From NCBI GenBank assembly GCA_002347095.1, contig DDWZ01000019.1:62001-126000 (forward strand): 64,000 bases of DNA, given 5' to 3'. The DNA comes from Desulfobulbaceae bacterium UBA2273. Lineage in GTDB: Bacteria; Desulfobacterota; Desulfobulbia; Desulfobulbales; Desulfurivibrionaceae. Positions 43,783-53,137 of the stretch are shown in pieces. The translations under genes were made by a program, and so were the position numbers. Positions within the stretch are counted from its first letter, which is position 1; every line of letters begins with the position of its first letter. The notes under the pieces are model-generated. The model did not search any database, was not told where the DNA came from, and saw nothing but the letters and a program-made list of their open reading frames with translations.

Positions 43783-44790
43783 TTAAAGCAGGCCAAAGAA
43801 AAGTACTTCGCATACCGCGGTGGGGTTGCAGTTGCGGGCCAGTTGTTTTCGGGCCGTTTCCACGAGCCGCAGCCGGTCGGCGAGCTGGGTGCCGGACCAG
43901 CGGCGGCAGGCAGCGGGAAAAGACGGGCTCAGATCGCGGTTGATGATCGACCCCGGCGCGCCGCGGCTCAAGAGGAGAAGATCATGGAGCCAGGTGGTGA
44001 GCAATTCCAGGAGTTCGCCCAAATCCTCCTTGAGCTTGGCCGCTGATTCGGCCAGTTTGTTCAGGGCTTGGACAGCGGCCGGGGTGTCCGGCTCAAGCTG
44101 CAGCAGGGTGTCGACAATCTCGCGGCGCAACCCCAGAAGATCCTTGGCCAACAGGAGTCTGGCCCGGCCCAGGCTGCCTTCGGCCATGGCCGCCAAGGCG
44201 GCGCCGCTTTCCGGCTCGAGGTTCGCCTCCTGGCACAAGATTCTGGCCACCTCCTCCTGGGGGAGCGGAAAAAAAGGCACGGTCTGGCAGCGGGAGAGGA
44301 TGGTGGGCAGAATACCCCCCGCTTCGTCACCGGTGAGGATCAGCATGGTCTGGTCGGGCGGTTCTTCCAGGGTCTTGAGCAGGCTGTTGGCCGCCTCCCG
44401 CCGCATGGTGTGGATCTCGCAGAGCAGCGCCACCCGGATTTTCGCCTCCAGGGGAGGGAAGGCCAAGGTTTTTTTCAGTTCGCGCACCTGATTGATCTTG
44501 ATGGCAGCCCCATCCGGCTCGAGCACCAGGAAGTCCGGGTGGCTGTCGGCGTGAAATTTGCGGCAGGAGGAACACCGGCCGCAGGGCTCGTGGCCCGCCG
44601 GGTTTTGGCAGTTGAGGGCGGCGGCAAAGGTCCTGGCAAAGGTTTTTTTGCCGACCCCCATGGCCCCCTTGAAGAGAAAGGCGTGCCCCAGTCTCCCTTG
44701 TTCCACGGCGCGGTGCAGCATTTTTTTAGCCTTGTCCTGGCCGATGATTTCGGCGAAAGAAAGGGCGGTGTTCTCCTTGCGCGGTTTCAT
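43783..44790 (-). CDS. holB: DNA polymerase III delta' subunit
   Basis: 335 residues from MKPRKENTALSFAEIIGQDK. Clamp-loader ATPase features: FKGAMGVGKKTFARTFAAAL (P-loop), zinc cysteines CGRCSSCRKFHADSHPD and the SRC motif ILSRCQTVPF. The P-loop is close to canonical, although delta' is usually inactive. Part of the complex that loads the sliding clamp. The upstream in-frame extension lacks a start with a ribosome binding site. Confidence 0.92.
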   Translation of the reverse strand: MKPRKENTALSFAEIIGQDKAKKMLHRAVEQGRLGHAFLFKGAMGVGKKTFARTFAAALNCQNPAGHEPCGRCSSCRKFHADSHPDFLVLEPDGAAIKINQVRELKKTLAFPPLEAKIRVALLCEIHTMRREAANSLLKTLEEPPDQTMLILTGDEAGGILPTILSRCQTVPFFPLPQEEVARILCQEANLEPESGAALAAMAEGSLGRARLLLAKDLLGLRREIVDTLLQLEPDTPAAVQALNKLAESAAKLKEDLGELLELLTTWLHDLLLLSRGAPGSIINRDLSPSFPAACRRWSGTQLADRLRLVETARKQLARNCNPTAVCEVLFFGLL

Positions 44791-45007
44791 GCCCGTATCA
44801 TAAAGGGGCACGGGGAAAGGCGCAAGATGAAAGGCGGCAAGAGAGCAAGGCGAGCCTCCGCAGGGTGTGAGGGGATGCGGGTGGAGGAAAAAAGTCTTTT
44901 TGCCGGGGGAGCGCAATTTCCTGCGGAAAAAAGTGTGGTTTAATGATAGGTTGGGTGCTTGCTTATTTTCGCCGCTACGTGTGCATATATACTTTTAGGA
45001 TACGACC

Positions 45008-48000
45008 ATGGGAACGACAGTCAGTCAGTTATACCGCGCCATTGACGGCAATTGTGAATACTGTTTCAACATCGAAAGCACCTCCCCCCTCACCAAAGCC
45101 GAGCTGGACCGGCTCCGGCTGGTGTTGGCGGACGGCTTTTTAGCCGAAACCGTCACCGACACCCCCCACCTTACCGGAGAACGGGTGGTGGAGCTGGGGC
45201 CGCGGCTCAATTTTGCCACGGCCTGGTCGTCGAACCTGGTCTCCATCTGCCGGGCCATCGGCCTGGATGCGGTGACCCGGGTGGAACGCTCCCGCCGTTT
45301 TCTGGTGGATGCGGGCGAGGACCTCGCGGTCTTTGTCGCGGCCAACCACGACCGGATGACTGAGTGCCAATACCTGGCGCCCCTCACCACCTTTGAAACC
45401 GGGGTGACCCCGGAGCCGGTGTACGAGATCGACCTCATCGGCCAGGGGCCGGATGGGCTACTGGCCATCCCCGGCATCTCCATGGACGAGTGGGACCGGA
45501 ATTTCTACTACGACTACTTTGTCACCAAGCACAAGCGCAATCCCACCATCGTCGAGATCATGGACCTCAACAACGCCAACTCCGAGCATTCGCGGCACGG
45601 ATTTTTCCGGGGCAGGCAGATCATCGACGGCAAGGAGCAGGAAAAGAACCTTTTTCAACTGGTCACCGACACCCTCACCGCCCATCCCAAGGGCAGCGTC
45701 ATCGCCTTTAAGGACAACTCCAGCGCCGTTGAGGGCCACACAATCACCACCCTCATCCCCAATGAGCCCGGAGCGCCGTCTCCCCTCTCCGCCCAGGAGG
45801 TGGTCTACCATGTGCTGCTCACCGCCGAGACCCATAACTTCCCCACCGGGGTGGCCCCGTTTCCCGGAGCCGAAACCGGCACCGGCGGCCGAATCCGTGA
45901 CGTGCAGGGCACCGGCAAAGGCGGCTTTGTCATGGCCGGGACCGCGGGCTACTGCGTGGCCAATCTCCACATCCCCGGCTACGACCTGCCCTGGGAGAAC
46001 CGCTACGACTGCCCGGACAACCTGGCTTCGGCGCTGACCATCGAGATCGAGGCCAGTAACGGCGCCTCGGATTACGGCAACAAATTCGGCGAGCCCCTGG
46101 TCCTGGGCTTTACCCGCTCCTTTGACCTGCGGTTGGACGATGGCGAGCGCTGGGGCTTTTTAAAGCCGATCATGTTTACCGCCGGGGTCGGCCAGATCGA
46201 TGCCCGGCACACCGCCAAGGCCAAGGAGGAAAAGGGCATGCTCATCGTTCAGGTGGGCGGCCCGGCCTACCGGGTGGGCTTTGGCGGCGGCGCCGCCTCC
46301 AGCATGCTCCAGGGCGAGAATGTTTCCGAGCTTGATTTCGACGCAGTGCAGCGCGGCGACGCCGAGATGGAGCAGAAGATGAACCGGGTGATCCGGGCCT
46401 GCAACGAGATGGGCGACAAGACCCTGATCGACGTGATCCACGACCAGGGCGCGGGCGGCCCGGCCAATGTCTTGAAGGAGCTGGTGGAAAAATCCGGCGG
46501 CCGCATCGAGATCCGCAATATCCGGGTGGGCGACCCCACCATGAGCGTGCTGGAGATTTACGTGGCCGAGTACCAAGAGCGCAACGGCTTTTTGATTAGG
46601 CCTGAGAATATCGCCAGATTCCAGGCTATCTGCTTGCGTGAAAAGGTGGCCTGTGAGGTGCTGGGCGAGGTGACCGGCGATCTGCGCTTCGTGGTGCACG
46701 ACAGCCAGGACGGCTCCACCCCGGTGGATATCGAGCTCAATGAGTTGCTGGGCAATGTGCCGGTTAAGACCTTTACGGACAATCGGCGGCAGCCGGGGCT
46801 TAACCCCCTGTCGGTGCAGGATATTTCGGTGAAAGACGCCCTGCACAATGTTCTGCGTCTGGTTTCCGTGGGCTCCAAGCGTTTTCTCACCAACAAGGTG
46901 GACCGGGCCGTGACCGGGTTGATCGTGCGGCAGCAATGCTGCGGCCCCTTGCAACTGCCGGTGAGCGACGTGGCGGTTTTGGCCCAGAGCCATTTTGCCA
47001 AGTCCGGGGTGGCCACGGCCATTGGCGAGCAGCCGATCAAGATGCTGGTCAACCCGGCGGCCGGGGCGCGGATGGCCGTGGGCGAGGCGTTGACCAATCT
47101 GGTCTGGGCCAAGGTGGTTGATTTGGAGCAGGTCAAATGCTCGGCCAATTGGATGTGGGCCCCCAAGCTCGAAGGCGAAGGCGCGGCCATGTACGACGCG
47201 GCCCTGGCCATGCGCGAGGCCATGATCGGCGTGGGCATCGGTGTGGACGGCGGCAAGGACAGCCTGTCCATGGCCACCAAGGTGGGCAAGGAAACGGTCA
47301 AGTCGCCCCGCGAGCTGGTGATCTCGGTGTACGGCGCCGTGGCGGATATTAATAAAGTGGTGAGCCCGGACATTAAAAAGCCCGGCTCTACCCTGCTGTT
47401 TGTGGATTTGGGCGAGGGCAAAAACCGGCTCGGCGGCACGGCCCTGGCCCAGACCCTGGGCAAGCTCGGCAACGAATCGCCGGACATGGACAACCCGGCC
47501 CTGGTGAAAAAGGGTTTTTGCGCGGTGCAGGAGCTGATCGGCAAGGGGCTGATCGCCGCAGGCCATGACCGCAGCGACGGGGGGCTCATCACCACCGTGC
47601 TGGAGATGGCATTTTCCGGCAACTGCGGCCTGGACCTGGCCCTGACCGGCACGGCGAGCTCCATCGAAGCGCTGTTCAGCGAAGAGCTGGGGCTGGTGCT
47701 GGAATGCGCGGCCGGACAGGAAGAGGCGGTGCAAAAGGTTCTCGCCGGATACGGGCTGCCTGTTGCGCGTCTCGGCACAACCACCCCGGCCAAGGAGATT
47801 CGCATCAGCTATAACGGCGCCATGGTGTTGAGCGAGGACATGCGGCTTCTCCGCCAGTGGTGGGAGGAGACCAGCTACCAGTTGGAGCGGCTCCAGATCA
47901 AGCCCTCCTGCGCCGACGAGGAGAAGCAAAATATCTACGACCGCAAGGGCCCGGCCTACCATTTGAGCTTCGCCCCGGCCAAGACCGCAGCCGAACTGCT

Positions 48001-48808
48001 GGCGAAAACGAACAAACCCAAGGTCGCCATCCTGCGCGACGAGGGCTCCAACTCCGATCGGGAGATGAGCTCGGCCTTTTACGCCGCCGGGTTTGAGCCC
48101 TGGGACGTGACCATGACCGACCTGCTGGACGGCCGCATCACCCTGGACGGCTTCCGGGGGTTGGCCGCGGTGGGAGGCTTTTCCTACGCCGACGTGCCTG
48201 AATCCGCCAAGGGCTGGGCTGCGACGATCCTTTTTAACGACCGGCTCAAGGCGATGTTCCAGGCCTTTTACGACCGGCCCGACACCTTTACCCTGGGCAT
48301 CTGCAACGGCTGCCAGCTCTTCGGTCTGCTGGGGCTGGTGCCCTGGCAGGGGAGGCTCCCGGCTGCGCAGCAGCCCCGCTTCATCCACAATCTTTCCGGT
48401 CGGTTCGAATCGCGCTGGGTCACGGTCAAGGTGCTCAAAAGCCCGGCCATGATGCTTAAAGGCATGGAGGATCTGACCTTCGGCATCCACGTGGATCACG
48501 GCGAAGGGTTCCTGCATTTCCCAGACCCGGCCATCAAGGCGCAGGTGCTGGCCGAAAACCTTGCCACCCTGGCCTATGTGGACGACGCGGGCCAGCCCAC
48601 CGAGGCGTATCCCTTCAACCCCAACGGTTCGCCCGGCGGCCTCACCGGCCTCTGCTCGCCCGATGGCCGTCATCTCGCCATGATGCCGCATCCGGAACGC
48701 GCCTTTTTGCCCTGGCAATGCCACTGGCTGCCCGAGGAGATGAAGCAGTTGGAGGTTTCGCCCTGGTTGCGGATGTTCCAGAATGCCTATGAGTGGTGCG
48801 TGAAGTAG
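45008..48808 (+). CDS. purL: Phosphoribosylformylglycinamidine synthase, single-chain PurL
   Basis: 1266 residues. An N-terminal PurS-like region is followed by FGAM-synthetase domains (NNANSEHSRHGFF, AETHNFPTGVAPFPGA, GGRIRDVQGTG) and a second ATPase half (ESPD, GGKDSLSM, SDGGLITTVLEMAF). The C-terminal class I glutaminase has LGICNGCQLFGLLG with the nucleophile cysteine and MMPHPERAF with the histidine and glutamate. Fourth step of purine synthesis. Many Gram-positives and archaea split this enzyme; here it is the large form. Confidence 0.97.
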   Translation: MGTTVSQLYRAIDGNCEYCFNIESTSPLTKAELDRLRLVLADGFLAETVTDTPHLTGERVVELGPRLNFATAWSSNLVSICRAIGLDAVTRVERSRRFLVDAGEDLAVFVAANHDRMTECQYLAPLTTFETGVTPEPVYEIDLIGQGPDGLLAIPGISMDEWDRNFYYDYFVTKHKRNPTIVEIMDLNNANSEHSRHGFFRGRQIIDGKEQEKNLFQLVTDTLTAHPKGSVIAFKDNSSAVEGHTITTLIPNEPGAPSPLSAQEVVYHVLLTAETHNFPTGVAPFPGAETGTGGRIRDVQGTGKGGFVMAGTAGYCVANLHIPGYDLPWENRYDCPDNLASALTIEIEASNGASDYGNKFGEPLVLGFTRSFDLRLDDGERWGFLKPIMFTAGVGQIDARHTAKAKEEKGMLIVQVGGPAYRVGFGGGAASSMLQGENVSELDFDAVQRGDAEMEQKMNRVIRACNEMGDKTLIDVIHDQGAGGPANVLKELVEKSGGRIEIRNIRVGDPTMSVLEIYVAEYQERNGFLIRPENIARFQAICLREKVACEVLGEVTGDLRFVVHDSQDGSTPVDIELNELLGNVPVKTFTDNRRQPGLNPLSVQDISVKDALHNVLRLVSVGSKRFLTNKVDRAVTGLIVRQQCCGPLQLPVSDVAVLAQSHFAKSGVATAIGEQPIKMLVNPAAGARMAVGEALTNLVWAKVVDLEQVKCSANWMWAPKLEGEGAAMYDAALAMREAMIGVGIGVDGGKDSLSMATKVGKETVKSPRELVISVYGAVADINKVVSPDIKKPGSTLLFVDLGEGKNRLGGTALAQTLGKLGNESPDMDNPALVKKGFCAVQELIGKGLIAAGHDRSDGGLITTVLEMAFSGNCGLDLALTGTASSIEALFSEELGLVLECAAGQEEAVQKVLAGYGLPVARLGTTTPAKEIRISYNGAMVLSEDMRLLRQWWEETSYQLERLQIKPSCADEEKQNIYDRKGPAYHLSFAPAKTAAELLAKTNKPKVAILRDEGSNSDREMSSAFYAAGFEPWDVTMTDLLDGRITLDGFRGLAAVGGFSYADVPESAKGWAATILFNDRLKAMFQAFYDRPDTFTLGICNGCQLFGLLGLVPWQGRLPAAQQPRFIHNLSGRFESRWVTVKVLKSPAMMLKGMEDLTFGIHVDHGEGFLHFPDPAIKAQVLAENLATLAYVDDAGQPTEAYPFNPNGSPGGLTGLCSPDGRHLAMMPHPERAFLPWQCHWLPEEMKQLEVSPWLRMFQNAYEWCVK

Positions 48809-48820
48809 GGGGGCAGGGGG

Positions 48821-49867
48821 CTACAGGCCAAACAACGTGCGCTGACGCGGGTCAACACCGTTGTCCTGCCCCTGATCCCGGGAGGGTGAGCCGTCATCCG
48901 CTTGATGGCCCTTAACAAAGAGGAATCGTTCCAGGTTGCGCTGGAACTCCGTCCACTGATAGCCTTCGCCCTTTACCTGTCCGGCTAGCCGATCCAGGTA
49001 GTTGATCTTGGCGTCGAGGTCGTCCAAAAAGTTGAGGGCAAACGCCTCCTGCATCATGGGCAGGGAGGGGGAGCCGAACTCATGCCGGCCGTGATGGCTT
49101 AATATAAGATGTTTGAGCCGGTCCCCCAGCTCTTCGGGAAACCCGGATATCCCTTTGATTTTTTCCTGAATCATCTCGATCCCCAGAACCATGTGCCCCA
49201 CCAACCTCCCCCGATCCGAGTATTCGAAGGGAAAGGAGTCGAAGCTGAATTCCTTGAGCTTGCCGATGTCGTGGAGAAGCGCTCCGGTTATGAGCAGGGA
49301 GCGGTCCAGGGTTGGATAGAGGGTGCAGATGCTCTCCGCCAGCCGGGCCACAGCGAGGGTGTGTTCCAACAACCCGCCCACATAGGCATGGTGCATCGCC
49401 TTGGCGGCGGGCGCTTTTTTCATGTCGGCCATGAGCTTGCGTTCGCCGAACAGGGTAAGGAGCAGCTCTTTCAAAAAAGGGTTTTCCACGCTGCCGACCA
49501 GCTTGACCAGCTCCTTGGCCATCTGGCTGACATTGCCCTTGGTGGAAGGGACGAACAGGGCCAGGTCAACCTCGCTTTCCGCAACCCGGGTGAGGGAGTC
49601 GATCCGGAGTTGGAGGATGCCCTTGTAGGCCTGGGCTTGACCGGCAACGGCAACAATGGCACCGCTCGGGCATTCGCCCATGAGCTGTTCGGCATTCTCC
49701 CAGACCCGCCCGGAGATCTCGCCGCTGGCGTCCATGAGGACCAAGCTCAGATAAGGTTTGCCAGCCTTGGTCTCGCCCCGGTTTATCTCCCGGACAAGGA
49801 AAAGGTCGTGGATTGCCTGGCCGTCGGCGATCTCTTTTATTTGAATGTTTTTGGTGGCAGTTGTCAT
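48821..49867 (-). CDS. OB-fold plus HD-domain protein, YhaM-like 3'-5' exoribonuclease
   Basis: 348 residues from MTTATKNIQIKEI. An OB-fold nucleic-acid-binding domain (about 15-100, DLFLVREINRGETKAGKPYL) is followed by an HD domain with HHAYVGGLLEHTLAVARLAE, ALLHDIGKLKEFSF and LILSHHGRHEFGSP. This domain order is that of YhaM/CBF1-type exoribonucleases. Convergent with purL at 12 bases. The upstream 31 codons in frame have no good start signal. Confidence 0.85.
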   Translation of the reverse strand: MTTATKNIQIKEIADGQAIHDLFLVREINRGETKAGKPYLSLVLMDASGEISGRVWENAEQLMGECPSGAIVAVAGQAQAYKGILQLRIDSLTRVAESEVDLALFVPSTKGNVSQMAKELVKLVGSVENPFLKELLLTLFGERKLMADMKKAPAAKAMHHAYVGGLLEHTLAVARLAESICTLYPTLDRSLLITGALLHDIGKLKEFSFDSFPFEYSDRGRLVGHMVLGIEMIQEKIKGISGFPEELGDRLKHLILSHHGRHEFGSPSLPMMQEAFALNFLDDLDAKINYLDRLAGQVKGEGYQWTEFQRNLERFLFVKGHQADDGSPSRDQGQDNGVDPRQRTLFGL

Positions 49868-49925
49868 GGGACTCGTGGATGAGGGTGGAGGGGATTTTGC
49901 GGGAGACTCCAGAATATTCTGGCAG

Positions 49926-50327
49926 CTATTGCACCCAGTTTTCCAGGCGCAGGCCGTCAACCCTTTCGAATTCCTTGGTGTTGTTGGTCACCAAGGTTAG
50001 GTTTTGAGATCGAGCCAATCCAGCGATAAGTAGGTCGTAGGGGCCGATGGGCATGCCTTTTTTTTCAAGTTCTGCCCGGATGATTGCTGCGTCGGCAGCG
50101 GCAGAACGGTCCAGGTCAATGAGATTGAGAGGAAGAAGAAATTTGGCCAGGGCCTCCTGAGAGCGTTGGCGGTATTGGCTTTTTTCAACCCCATACTCAA
50201 GCTCGAAGAGCGTGATCGTGGAGATTGCAACATCCTGCGGTGAATGCTGCCTGAATTGCGCAAGCGCTTCCGGGGGGCGTTTTTTGATAAGATAAATGCA
50301 GATGTTGGTATCGAGCAAATAGTGCAT
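49926..50327 (-). CDS. vapC: VapC-type PIN-domain toxin
   Basis: 133 residues. Acidic PIN residues are visible in YLLDTNICIYLI (D6), ITLFELEYGVEKS (E43) and IGPYDLLIAGLA with a late LVTNNTKEFERVDGL. VapC toxins are RNases acting on tRNA or rRNA. The start shares a base with the vapB stop (TGATG). Confidence 0.92.
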   Translation of the reverse strand: MHYLLDTNICIYLIKKRPPEALAQFRQHSPQDVAISTITLFELEYGVEKSQYRQRSQEALAKFLLPLNLIDLDRSAAADAAIIRAELEKKGMPIGPYDLLIAGLARSQNLTLVTNNTKEFERVDGLRLENWVQ

Positions 50328-50557
50328 CAGAAAGATTCTCTTTTCTGCATATCTGGTTGATTCCGCCCACCTGCCATGAAGTCTTCGGGGAATTCGTTAA
50401 GAGAGTCGAACAACGAATCCCAGGTCGTTTCCAGCGGTTCCAAAATGACCTGGTTGCCTTTTTGGGATATTTTAACCATATCGCCAGGCATTCTAAATTC
50501 CTTTGGGAGCCGGACGGCCTGTGAACTTCCATTTTGAAAAAGTTTAGCGGTTTCCAT
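50327..50557 (-). CDS. vapB: VapB-type AbrB/SpoVT antitoxin
   Basis: 76 residues from METAKLFQNGSSQAVRLPKEF, the AbrB-like swapped-hairpin DNA-binding start. The C-terminal part (WDSLFDSLNEFPEDFMAGGR) is the usual VapC-binding tail. It precedes the toxin gene and probably represses the operon at the palindrome 50574-50594. Confidence 0.92.
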   Translation of the reverse strand: METAKLFQNGSSQAVRLPKEFRMPGDMVKISQKGNQVILEPLETTWDSLFDSLNEFPEDFMAGGRNQPDMQKRESF

Positions 50558-50573
50558 GTCAGCACCCCTTGTC

Positions 50574-50594
50574 GTATATATATTATATATATAC
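50574..50594. promoter_or_regulatory. vapBC operator palindrome
   Basis: A perfect 21-base palindrome, GTATATATAT / T / ATATATATAC, begins 17 bases upstream of the vapB start. It likely covers the -10 region and is a candidate VapBC binding site. Confidence 0.6.
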
Positions 50595-50802
50595 TTTTCG
50601 GCTCTCAAGAGCAATCTTCTTTTTGAGTTGTTTTTTCAACCGACCCTCTGCAACATGTCGTCAACCCGGCGGAAGCCGGGGTCCAGAACTCATCAACGGT
50701 GTGGAAACACAGGATTGTGGTCTCGTTCCGTTCGCGTACCTCCGGTTTTTCCGGAATAACGGAATTTGCGTATGGCGTTATTTTGCACAAGGCTCAATTA
50801 TT

Positions 50803-51093
50803 TCAATAATGATACCGTGCCTGGAGAAAATCTACCCGATCATCGGTCACCAGATAGACAATTCGGTGTTCCTGCGTTAACCGACGGGACCACATGCCCG
50901 GTGCGAGGTATTTTAATGGTTCGGGTTTACCGATACCAAAGAAAGGGGCGCGCATGATCGCCTCAATAAGGGTGAAGGCGCGCAAGGCAACCTTTCGCTC
51001 TGTTTCCACCCAATGACGGAGGTCCTCCCGGAATTCAGGATGAAACACGGCGGCCCTGGAGTTTTTGTCGTTGGCCGGGGTGGACTTTTTCAC
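50803..51093 (-). CDS. yoeB: YoeB/Txe-type toxin
   Basis: 96 residues. FREDLRHWVETE, FGIGKPEPLKYLAPGMWSRR and QEHRIVYLVTDDRV followed by ARYHY at the very end reproduce the YoeB fold with the catalytic C-terminal H-Y. It cleaves mRNA at the ribosomal A site. Overlaps the antitoxin by 4 bases. Confidence 0.92.
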   Translation of the reverse strand: MKKSTPANDKNSRAAVFHPEFREDLRHWVETERKVALRAFTLIEAIMRAPFFGIGKPEPLKYLAPGMWSRRLTQEHRIVYLVTDDRVDFLQARYHY

Positions 51094-51368
51094 TCAAGCC
51101 CCAGTTCATTTTTGAGGGTTTGCGGTGATTCGGCTCGTCCCTCCCGATTCAATGCCCGTTCCAAAGCGGAAAGAAGGCGCCGGGCATTCTCTGGGGATCG
51201 CAAGAGGTGGGCGGTTTCTTGGAGGCTTGCAAGCTCATCTGCAGCAATAAGAGCCACGTCTTCCGCGCCGCGCCGATGGATGATAATGGTTTCCCGATTT
51301 GTTGTCGCGGCATCGCAAAGTCCGGCGAATCTGGCGCGTGCATCGGTGTAGGTAGTCTGGATTGGCAT
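51090..51368 (-). CDS. yefM: YefM/Phd-type antitoxin
   Basis: 92 residues. The N-terminal DNA-binding part is TYTDARARFAGLCDAATTNR, then ETIIIHRRGAEDVALIAADE and a C-terminal toxin-neutralising helix SLQETAHLLRSPENARRLL. The operator at 51390 has the hexamers expected for YefM. Confidence 0.92.
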   Translation of the reverse strand: MPIQTTYTDARARFAGLCDAATTNRETIIIHRRGAEDVALIAADELASLQETAHLLRSPENARRLLSALERALNREGRAESPQTLKNELGLE

Positions 51369-51389
51369 GGTATTCTCCCGTATTATTTA

Positions 51390-51408
51390 TGTACAGGAAT
51401 ACTGTACA
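51390..51408. promoter_or_regulatory. yefM-yoeB operator with two TGTACA hexamers
   Basis: TGTACAGGAATACTGTACA places two TGTACA sites 13 bases apart in an imperfect palindrome upstream of yefM. In E. coli the YefM operator core is TGTACA, so the match is direct. GGGAG lies between it and the start. Confidence 0.8.
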
Positions 51409-51479
51409 GCAAGGGAGGGGTTCCGTCAAGCCGGACCGGGTATGGATTCTACTTGATGGGGCTAGTGTGGGGCAACGAA

Positions 51480-52313
51480 CTATCGACGCGGGCTTTTTTT
51501 CTTAGCAACGCGTACAACCTGGAGATGGGGCGGCTTCCATTCAAGCGTGAAGACCGGACCGATATCGGGGATCGCGGGAAGATACTCCGGGACGAGATCG
51601 TTTAAGGCTGCAGGAGGCGTCCCAGTCATTTTTTCGTGACGTTGTACAGCGTTAAGCACCGTAACCGCCTTTTCAAAGGCGGCGATTTCCTCTGCATACC
51701 GCATTTTGATCTGCTCATCTTTTTCAGAGGCGTACATGCCCCGCAATCCTATCAGTGCGGCATAAATATTCCCGCCCTCGGCCGAGAGGATGTTGGCAAG
51801 GTGCTCCAGAAGGGGGGGGGCATTGGGCCGTTTCGCGGCAAGGTGGAAGAGCCGGGCTGCCTCCAAGGGGTCATCAAGGTAGTAAAAATTGTTGAACCCG
51901 GCAAAAAACGGCAGCACATAGTTGTCCGGTAGGGCGGTCATTCCCCTGGTAAGCACGGTGTTTGCGTAACGGGTATATTCGCTGTTGACATGGGGTAGGG
52001 TTGCCTGGCAGAGAAAATAGGTGTCGATGAAATGCGGATGCAGGGTGGCGGCGGCGGTAAAGCGCTGGGCCAAGGGCTCTGCATATTCCAGCGGATCGCG
52101 GCCTGGCTTAACCCCGCCATAAAAAACGCTTGCCTTGATGAACTGCATCTCTCCGCCGAGTTGCTTGAGATAGCCGAGGGCGATTTTTTGGATTGTTGGA
52201 GGCACAGGGTGAGGGAGCTGCTGGCTGCTTGCGGAAAAACGGGCCTCTTGGAGGGAAAAGAAAGTTCCATAGCAGAAAAGCAGGAGGAAAAAAAGAGGTA
52301 GTCTGATGCTCAT
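51480..52313 (-). CDS. Exported helical-repeat protein of the pilA-linked ABC transporter unit
   Basis: 277 residues. A hydrophobic N-terminal anchor (LPLFFLLLFCYGTFFSLQ) is followed by helical TPR-like segments (YAEPLAQRFTAAATLHPHFI, DDPLEAARLFHLAAKRPNAP) and a short C-terminal domain HEKMTGTPPAALNDLVPEYL. I recognise no specific family. Its start overlaps the permease stop by 4 bases, so it is the third gene of a unit with ATPase and permease. It could play the part of an accessory protein such as PilG in Myxococcus; that is inference. Confidence 0.65.
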   Translation of the reverse strand: MSIRLPLFFLLLFCYGTFFSLQEARFSASSQQLPHPVPPTIQKIALGYLKQLGGEMQFIKASVFYGGVKPGRDPLEYAEPLAQRFTAAATLHPHFIDTYFLCQATLPHVNSEYTRYANTVLTRGMTALPDNYVLPFFAGFNNFYYLDDPLEAARLFHLAAKRPNAPPLLEHLANILSAEGGNIYAALIGLRGMYASEKDEQIKMRYAEEIAAFEKAVTVLNAVQRHEKMTGTPPAALNDLVPEYLPAIPDIGPVFTLEWKPPHLQVVRVAKKKSPRR

Positions 52314-53137
52314 TGCAGGTCCCGGCGCTGGTAGACAAGGCAGGCAAGCCAGAGAAAAAGACCAACATAGGAGAGGGTAATTCCGAAGTTGACCAGCATG
52401 AGAGAAAGATCCGGCAGCGGGGCGGTCGAGGCGATCATGTTTTTGAAATCCAGCCGGTCAAAATCCGGAAAAACTGCGGTCATCCACCGCAGCAGATTTT
52501 CTAATATCGGTTGAGCGCCTTCTTTTGCGGCACTTTGGATCGTGGCCTCGCGCACTACGGGCAACCCGGAGCAGATGGCATAAAAGGAAAGCGAGATAAG
52601 CAGCACCGGAAAGCTGCCCCGCACCAGGCCGGAGAAGAGGAGAATGACGGAAAGCAGCATCAGCTCCATGGCAACAAGGCCGAACCAGGCAAGCAGGTAT
52701 GATAAAATATTGAACTGGCTGAAGTACCTCGTCGCTACCATCTGTTTGATGATCAGCAAGGTGCCAAATCCCAGGCCGCACAGGAGCAGGTTCAGCAGCA
52801 GGAGAAGCCCGGCAAGCCCGCAAAAAATACCGAGCACATACCCTCCCCGCGAGATCGGTCGGGCCAGTAGGGAATAGATAACCTTCCGTTCCTCATCCAG
52901 AGCAATGACCTGCACCCCGTGGAAAAAAAGGAAGATGAATCCTGAAAGCCAGGCCAGGGAGAGGATAAAATCGCTGGAGGCCCTGCCGATATCCCTGGGG
53001 ATGAAGTCAAAGAAAAGAAGCGCTCCTGCCTGGGCCGCCAGGGAAAGGGCGATGAGGCCCATGAGCGCATGACGGCGCAGGCCGTCGATGAGCACGAGCC
53101 GGGCAACTGCTGCAATGCGTTTTAGTGAGCTAGGCAT
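52310..53137 (-). CDS. ABC-2 type transporter permease
   Basis: 275 residues with six hydrophobic segments (for example ALMGLIALSLAAQAGALLFF, FILSLAWLSGFIFLFFHGVQ, VLGIFCGLAGLLLLLNLLL). The ERKVIYSLLARPISRGGYVL segment is typical of ABC-2 permeases with a single membrane subunit. Overlaps the ATPase gene by 8 bases. By location after pilA it may correspond to PilI. Confidence 0.8.
   Translation of the reverse strand: MPSSLKRIAAVARLVLIDGLRRHALMGLIALSLAAQAGALLFFDFIPRDIGRASSDFILSLAWLSGFIFLFFHGVQVIALDEERKVIYSLLARPISRGGYVLGIFCGLAGLLLLLNLLLCGLGFGTLLIIKQMVATRYFSQFNILSYLLAWFGLVAMELMLLSVILLFSGLVRGSFPVLLISLSFYAICSGLPVVREATIQSAAKEGAQPILENLLRWMTAVFPDFDRLDFKNMIASTAPLPDLSLMLVNFGITLSYVGLFLWLACLVYQRRDLQ

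Noticed and set aside
46160..48724. An 854-codon open frame antisense to purL
   Set aside because: It is a shadow of the GC-rich purL gene; the plus-strand product has all PurL motifs.
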